This document shows positions 57,801-64,000 of a stretch of DNA of 64,000 nt, piece by piece. The notes beneath the pieces are model-generated. The model was not told where the DNA came from, searched no databases, and saw nothing but the letters and a program-made list of their open reading frames with translations. Numbering within the stretch: position 1 is the first letter of the stretch; every line of letters begins with the position of its first letter. Origin of the DNA: Aspidapion aeneum (lineage: Eukaryota > Arthropoda > Insecta > Coleoptera > Brentidae). The translations under genes were made by a program, and so were the position numbers. The DNA is taken from positions 21,345,102-21,409,101 of the forward strand of contig OY755039.1 of the NCBI GenBank assembly GCA_963576565.1. The letters run 5' to 3'.

Positions 57801-59532
57801 CATATTACATTTTTGTTGGTTTTTTAGTTTTTGTTCCGTTTTGTAAAATAAAGCTTTTTAAGAAAAAATATTTACGTATCATTTCATTACAACCTACTTT
57901 AGTTAACTTCAGCAAATAAAAGATTAATTTTCTCTAAAATAATATTGTGTATCTGAAAAATACTTCGTCGCGAGCAACAATGACTGAATTTGAGCGCGAG
58001 CAGTGCAGTGTTAAATAAATAAAAATTGAAGACTTTGACATGAACATATTTCCTAAAGAAAAATATATTAAAAAAAGTAAAACCGGCAACTGTCTCTTAA
58101 TGAAAAGATGCTGACTGTAGGTTGATAAAAAAAGCACAGATAAAAACAATTAAATGGCATGCCATTTTTTTTATTGGAGCTGTCAGTATGCATATGATAA
58201 ATGAAGAGGTTGGAAAAGTCACAAAAGTGTAATTGTGCCAGGCAAAATTGACATACCAAAGTCGAATTTAAAACTTTCGTCGTTTATTTTCAATTAATAT
58301 AAGAAGGCACTGTTTATTCCGGTTCATATATTAAACAAAGGCCGTGTGTTAAAAGATCACAGCTGATATTACAATGTAAAGGTGTCAAAATTGTGCCTGG
58401 CACTGTTATAGCCTGGCTTTATTTCAATGATTCTCTATTATATCAAAGCTAGTACCTTGCTCTAGCCTTTATTTTAAACAACCTTTTCCTACAACTAAAT
58501 ATGAAAATAGCGAAATTTACACTATTTTCTATTCCGAAAGGTGCATATTTTGATGCATATTTCAATGATTTTCGTTTTGGTCAATAAAGAAGAAAATATT
58601 TTCTTTTTGTCTGTACAATGTTTTGAAAAAAATATTATTCTTTCTGGGGAAGAAAATACTTTCTTACCTTTGGAGCAAAATGACTTCGTCTCTAGAGAGT
58701 AGGGGCGGAAATATAAAAAGTTGAGTTTAACAAAAATAAGAAGAAATTTCAATTATACCTCATATCTTGTGATTGTAGAAAAAAGTTAGTGTGACAACTT
58801 GCCCTGTCAAGATTTTCTACGGCGACCTGTAAAGGTTACTTTTCCCGTCTAGTAAAAACTTAAAATTATTTTTCAAAACATTTTTTTTATACTAGCGTAA
58901 GGAAACCATTTATATTTCCGCACCCATTTGCCCGTTGAAAAGGTTGCAAAAACTTTACCATAGCAGCAACAGCTCGTGCCGCAGGCCGATGTGAAGGGTA
59001 TATACAAAAGTTTTATTTATATTGTCGTTTTTCTGTTTCAAGTTACGTAGCATAATCTAAAAGTGCTTGGACGTAACGATTTAAAAAAGAATAGATACTG
59101 TTTGCACCGGTGTCCACCTCGCCTTCTGCACGAGTCGCGACTGTACCATAGCAATAAAGTAAAATAAGCCTGTCATGGAAAACAGTACATTGTTAAAATT
59201 TAAGATAAATAAATAAATTAATGTTAACTTTAACATCTTTCCCTTTAATCTTGTTTTGGCAATCTGGCAACACGGCAAAATTGTGTTCAGAAATAGGCGT
59301 ATTTTGTTGGGGTTTCCTACTTGATGCGAAAGCACAGTGTTGTCGTAGGTGAGATCCCTACACTGGGACTGCAGGCAGAGAAAGCAAGAAGCAGGCAGCG
59401 GGGACCACTTGGCGATATTGTGTGAAAGACAGGGACTACTTTTATTATTATATCACAGACACCAATGTTTACAAGAACCAAGGCAGACACATATAATTTT
59501 AGGAGGGATATTCTATTATTTAGAGTATTAGG
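57449..59532. other. Stretch upstream of Spps-like exon 1; no recognised gene
   Basis: The 5' UTR and promoter of the Spps-like gene should lie in the first few hundred bases. I see no certain core promoter motif. An (AT)n microsatellite fills 57731-57798. The remainder is AT-rich without domain-bearing ORFs. Confidence 0.45.
57731..57798. repeat. (AT)n microsatellite
   Basis: More than 30 AT units occur in a row. It produces an artefactual tyrosine/isoleucine ORF. Confidence 0.97.
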
Positions 59533-59651
59533 CAAGCGCGGATTTGAGGGGGGTATCGGGGTAATCAGGGAAAACAGGAAAATTACCCCCCTAGAAATTT
59601 TTTCATCGACTATTACCCCCCCCCCTTGATTTTGACCCAGATCCGCGGTTG
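59533..59651. mobile_element. hAT MITE, 119 bp
   Basis: Ends CAAGCGCGGATTTGAGGGG and the complement AGATCCGCGGTTG. A perfect 8-bp target duplication GTATTAGG lies on both sides. It is a shorter relative of 56833-57023. Confidence 0.92.
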
Positions 59652-59688
59652 GTATTAGGTATACTCTTTTGACCCTTTGAAAACCAAC

Positions 59689-59927
59689 CAAGGGCGGATC
59701 CAGAGGTGCTTCTCGGGGGGGGGTCACTTTAGGTGACATTCTCTGTTGGTAAAAAACGGTATATATTTTTTTAAGCAAATAACAACAATAGACACTTTCA
59801 TGCGCCGCAGGCAAAAATTTTGAATTTTTATTAGCAAAAACATTACTTTTTACTCATTTTTTTGTATATTCAAAAAATTCTCGGGGGGGGGGAAGTGCCC
59901 CTAGTGCCCCCCCTGAATCCGCCACTG
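59689..59927. mobile_element. hAT MITE, 239 bp
   Basis: Ends CAAGGGCGGATCCAGAGG and the complement CTGAATCCGCCACTG. A perfect 8-bp target duplication AAACCAAC occurs at 59681-59688 and 59928-59935. Two G-runs and a C-run lie near the ends. Confidence 0.9.
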
Positions 59928-60526
59928 AAACCAACTACTGTTTTTTCTCGATATTTAGACCAAATATACCTACGCTTTTGGGCCAACCAACCCTAAACCT
60001 TTATAATGTAACTTGTGAGGAATTTAAACAAATAAGTGCTCGAAAATAGAATAAAGAGCAAAATTCTGTATTCTGCGGCGCCATTTTTTCTGAAAAGCAT
60101 TTTTTTAAAACATTAACGCTTGCAGCGCAATATTTTCTTCTCTACACATTTTTTTCTTTGGCGCTATTTTTTCCGTAAAATACCTAATTTTTCTAACATT
60201 TTCGTCTGTGGCACAATTTTTCCTAATTTTCTAGTCGATTTTTTTAACATTAATTTATTTTATTTTATTTATCTTGAGGTGTGTTAAGCCTTCGCGCCCC
60301 TCTGAAAATTGCAGCTTCTGTAAAAATGTATTAAAAATAAATATGAGCATGAAGTTAGCGAAGCACCCATCGCTAATCGAATCGCGACTAGGTGGATAGT
60401 TTGCCGTTAATTAGTCGTGAATTAGTTGTGGAAAAATTAATTTTGTCGCTCTTATTTTTGACCGTTTTTTTGGGTGCTTCGCTAAAATGGCTTTAGACAT
60501 GACCAATCGAAAACGAATATGGTGGA

Positions 60527-60721
60527 CAGTGGCGTATATATGGGGGGGGGCCTGGGGGGCCCGGGCCCCCCCCGAAGCTAAGATTTTTTTGGATATTTTC
60601 CACATATTTCATGAATACAAACGTAAAATAGCATAAAATACAGCTTCATGAGGTCTCGCCCCCCCCCCCCCCCAAAACTGTCTCGGGCCCACCCCGAAAC
60701 TTTTTTCTATATACGCCACTG
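60527..60721. mobile_element. hAT MITE (CAGTGGCGTATATA ends)
   Basis: Same family as 27712-27898 in the other orientation. A perfect 8-bp target duplication ATGGTGGA lies on both sides. It has long G- and C-runs. Confidence 0.93.
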
Positions 60722-60789
60722 ATGGTGGATAATTTGCCGCTAATTAGTCGTTAATGAGTTGTGGAAAAATTAATTGTGTCTAAACCTTA

Positions 60790-61195
60790 CGAAGTTTACT
60801 ACTATACTCCGAAAACTATGTATATTGATGCGATGCTCCGCCAAAAAGTTAGCATTTTTTAAAGTTTTTAATTGTTAAACAAAACAAAAAGCATTAATGG
60901 ATTTTGACCCAAAACCTAATCAGCTCGTAAGAGTCTCGAATACTATTTCACCTGAAAATTTTATGAAGATCGGTTCAGCGGCTTAAGAGCTATATCGTGT
61001 TACGGACAGAAATAATATACACACACACACACACACACACCATGACAGACATCACGACGATATTACTAGGATAGGCCAAAACACACCCAAATAACACATT
61101 TTCGGCGTTATCTGAAAAAAAAATCGTGGAAAATAATACCTTCTCTAGCCATTGCTACGCCCGCCGGGCCGGCTAGGAAGGTAAAAATTGAATGA
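60790..61195 (-). repeat. Dispersed repeat with (AC)n
   Basis: AAGATCGGTTCAGCGGCTTAAG, CACACACA and ATCACGACGATATTACTAGG, then the ACACACCCAAATAAC block, are shared with 31240-31690 and 35990-36115. An (AC)n run lies at 61019-61040. Confidence 0.65.
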
Positions 61196-61282
61196 TGTAA
61201 AAATGCAGTTATAAAGTCGTAGTTCTGCGCAGTGGTCAAAATATTCTCTGATTTTTTTTTAATGAGGTTATATTATCTAGTT

Positions 61283-61445
61283 CAGTAGCGCACCCAGGAA
61301 TATGTCTTGGGGGGCCCAAGGCCTTATGATGTCGTATTTCATGCTATTTTTTGTGTTTATTCATGAAATATACGAAAAATATATACAAAAATCTTAGGCT
61401 TGGGGGGAGCCCGGGCCCCGCCCTTCCCTTCTGGGTGCGCCCATG
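61283..61445. mobile_element. hAT MITE related to the CAGTGGCGTATATA family
   Basis: The interior (GGGGGGCCC, CATGCTATTTT, TTCATGAAATAT) matches the 60527 element. Ends are CAGTAGCGCACCCAG and CTGGGTGCGCCCATG. CTAGTT lies on both sides, offset by two bases, so the exact ends are uncertain. Confidence 0.65.
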
Positions 61446-61462
61446 CTAGTTTATTGTAATTT

Positions 61463-62160
61463 TAGCTCACACTACTACTATACTATAGTAGTGTGAGCTA
61501 TGGTGATCCTAATTTTTTCGAGAAAAAAAAAGTTGCTCCGATTTCAAAAATTTTTATATATCTTTGCGTTTCAGATGATTTTGAAACTTTTTTGTTGCGC
61601 CGTCTGTCTGTCTGTCTCTCTGTCTGTCTGTCTGTCTGTCTGTAACGACCAACGCGCATAACTCAAAAACCGCTTGCCCGATTTTAATGAAATTTGGTAA
61701 CTACGCCGGGTTTTGGGTCGAGATGGTCCCGTTTAAAAATGAACAAAATCCACCAAACACAAGCGAAATAAAAGGGGGGGGGGTATATTTCAAAAATTAG
61801 AGTTTATGTAAAAATATGGCGTGTGTGATATCAAACGAAAGGTGATTGCGTCTGGAGTTAAATAAAATACATTTTACTTTTAAAAAAAGGGTGGGGGTAA
61901 ATTTAAAAAATCAGTGTTTATGTGGAAATATGGCGTGTGTAATATCAAACGAAAGGTAATTGAGTCTGAAGTTAAACAAAATACATTTTAATGTAAAAAA
62001 AGGTGGGGGTAGATTTGAAAAATTAAAGTTTAAGTCAAAACATGGCTTGTGCGGTATCAAACGAAAGGTAATTGAGTCTGGAGTTCAATAAAATATATTT
62101 CAATTTTTTGTTATATTAGCTCACACGTACACTATAACTATAGTACCTAGTGTGAGCTTA
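61463..62160. repeat. Repeat bounded by AGCTCACAC hairpins
   Basis: Both ends carry a hairpin with AGCTCACAC paired to GTGTGAGCT (61463-61500 and 62117-62158). Between them are a (TCTG)n microsatellite at 61597-61641 and three ~118-bp tandem units (about 61780-62105) containing ATCAAACGAAAGGT. The last motif is common in insect repeats. Confidence 0.65.
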
Positions 62161-62788
62161 GGTGCCCATAGATTGGCAGAGTATTTTTATTTGTTTGCTT
62201 TGAAAATGTTTTTTTTATCTTATCTATTTTGATCAAGATTTTCGAATTTTGCTCAAAGATATCGGAGGGGAATAGATAGCTCGACGAGTGCTCAGCTGAA
62301 TTTCATAGAGACACCATTTTGTCAGTCATTTTGTGGTTATCTTCTCCTCAATCATTTACTTTTTTGCCTACTACAAGATTGCAAGGCGATAAATACTTAA
62401 ATTTTTAGTTATTAAAAGTATAAGAAGGGTAATCTTGACACAATAATTTTTTTTTTAATTGAGAGAATAGTCCATTTGTCAAAGTGGAGTTTGCAAATTA
62501 CAAAGAAAAAAATCAACGTCTTCGCCACTAAAGTCGTTATTATTTCGGATTTTATTTAGCACAGTGTGCCTGAATGAAGTATAGGTTACATAAAAATGGT
62601 TCCAAAAACTAATTACACGTTTTGAATATGGACTCTTTCCTGACTTCAGAGCCATATTCATATAAATCCTAGCTGATCCTTTTCTCGAAATTTTATAAAT
62701 TTTTTGCCTTTTTTCAAGTTAGTCTAGGCGCTGGATCCTGTCACGTGTGACCTAATATGTGCGCTCAGTTTGACTACGGGGCTTTGTT
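62161..62788. other. Stretch without a recognised gene
   Basis: Nothing domain-like is seen. A 60-codon minus-strand ORF at 62479-62661 has no recognisable motif. Confidence 0.4.
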
Positions 62789-64000
62789 AAGCACCCATAG
62801 CAGTATCAAAAAAGTTTGGTTACGTTGTCGAACGCATGGTCGTTTGGCCGCCATCTTTGAAAATGGCCGCCAAATTAAAAGATTTTTTGTTTAAGCGTAT
62901 CTCCCTACTTAGTGGTCCTATTTTAATTTTTTAAAATTGAGCTTGTTTTACTCCTTTTTGAAAGGCAAACAAATTTTGTAATAACACATTTTTTGATAAA
63001 TTACGTAGTTTTTGAGATATACCAAGATTTTTAGTATTTCTGCTCGAAAAAGAGTTAAAATAATACTCATGCTCATTTTATTGTAGCCACAATATTATTG
63101 ATATTTGTTTTTTTTTGTTACATAGAAGGCTTTAGACCTTTCACAGAAGAGGATATTGACGTTTTTAAAGTTCGTTGAATGGTATGCCTAAAGACTGCCT
63201 TAAAAAGGGTAGTTTCTGAAACTGTTCACAATATTATAGAAAAAGTGAATTTGCAACGAAACGATGCATCCTAGCGAAAAACGATAAAATTAATTTTTTA
63301 TAGTACTTTTAATTTCGCTTTTTCTGATGTATCACTTAGCATCCTGGCTTTGATAGTTAGCTGTACAAGCCAGCTAAAATATACAATTTTGTAACAATTC
63401 CATGTTTTCGCTCCAAAATCGATTTTTTTCTTAAAAATTGTAAAAGATATGACAACGATCAGAAGAAGCGGAATTAAAACTACTATAAAAAATTATTCTT
63501 AACGTTTTTTGCTAGGATGCATCGTTTCGCCGCAAATTGACTTTTTGTATAATCTTGTAAACAATTTCAGAAACCACCCTCTTTAATACAGTCTTTAGGG
63601 GTACCATCCATCGAAATTTAAAAGCAGAAAGTCAATATCCTCTTCTGTGAAAGGTTTAAAGCCTTCTATGTAACAAAAAAAACAAATGTTAGTAATATTG
63701 TGGCTACAATAAAATGAGCATGGGTATTATTTTAATTATTTTGCGAGCGGAAATACTAATAATCTTGGTATATCTCGAAAACTACTTTTGATTTATTAAA
63801 AAATGTGTAATAACAAAATTTATTCGTAATTGTAAAAAAGGAGTATAACAAGCCTTAAAAAATTGAAATCGGATGACTGGGTAGGGAAATAAGCTCAAAC
63901 AAAAAAATCTATCAATTTGGCGGCCATTTTTAAAGATGGCGGCCAAACGACCATAAGGTCGACCACGTGATCAAACTTTTTTTATACACTTATGGGTGCT
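62789..64000. mobile_element. 1.2-kb palindromic foldback element
   Basis: The left arm from AGCACCCATAGCAG and the right arm ending CTTATGGGTGCT are inverted copies through nearly the whole element, with a short loop around 63330-63460. Landmarks GGCCGCCATCTTTGAAAATG, CTCATTTTATTGTAGCCAC and CTAGGATGCATCGTTTCG pair. It ends at the window edge, so a target duplication cannot be checked. Confidence 0.75.

Noticed and set aside
57624..57827. Tyrosine/isoleucine repeat ORF
   Set aside because: It is a translation of the (AT)n microsatellite.

Overview
This window is eukaryotic and almost certainly from an arthropod, most likely an insect. It is AT-rich, has intron-split coding sequence and a BEL/Pao retrotransposon, and carries dense DNA transposons and MITEs of the hAT, Tc1/mariner, piggyBac and PIF/Harbinger types. 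I recognise only one host gene: an Sp1-4-class zinc-finger transcription factor (Spps-like) on the minus strand. I reconstruct it as six exons between 57448 and 38363, coding for 706 residues. All splice junctions are canonical and all codon phases join. Everything else is transposable-element or repeat DNA.

Region 1-26.5 kb. A repeat fragment (1-375) and a hAT-type MITE (1627-2273) precede a very large inverted-repeat element at 2345-25719. Its TA-flanked ends match, followed by about 0.45 kb of matching subterminal sequence, then oppositely oriented arms built from a ~147-bp satellite monomer (about 21 copies on the left, about 63 on the right). A 2.5-kb core between the arms is itself full of smaller palindromes. 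I see no transposase in it. The right arm holds a 3.39-kb tandem duplication, a nearly pristine BEL/Pao element (13070-19813, minus strand, 5-bp target duplication GGTAC) with an apparent in-frame integrase deletion, and a 771-bp palindromic MITE near its end. A broken hAT transposase start (25.9-26.5 kb) follows.

Region 26.5-37.6 kb. This holds fragments of a LINE reverse transcriptase and of another mobile-element protein, several MITEs, a tRNA-derived repeat, minisatellites, a foldback element with a minisatellite core (32618-33312) and a piggyBac-type element with TTAA ends (36184-37196).

Region 37.6-57.5 kb. This is the Spps-like gene. A recent broken partial copy of its last exon lies just downstream (37640-38270). 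Introns carry two mariner-type elements with transposase remnants, a PIF/Harbinger remnant, and two ~610-bp MITE copies in opposite orientation that bracket exon 4. Intron 1 (8.2 kb) contains hAT MITEs, a ~297-bp tandem repeat, a 1.68-kb TIR element and a second minisatellite foldback element.

Region 57.5-64 kb. More hAT MITEs with G- and C-runs near their ends, microsatellites, dispersed repeats, and a 1.2-kb palindromic element that ends exactly at the window edge. No host gene is seen here.

All family assignments come from motif recognition by eye; no database search was run.
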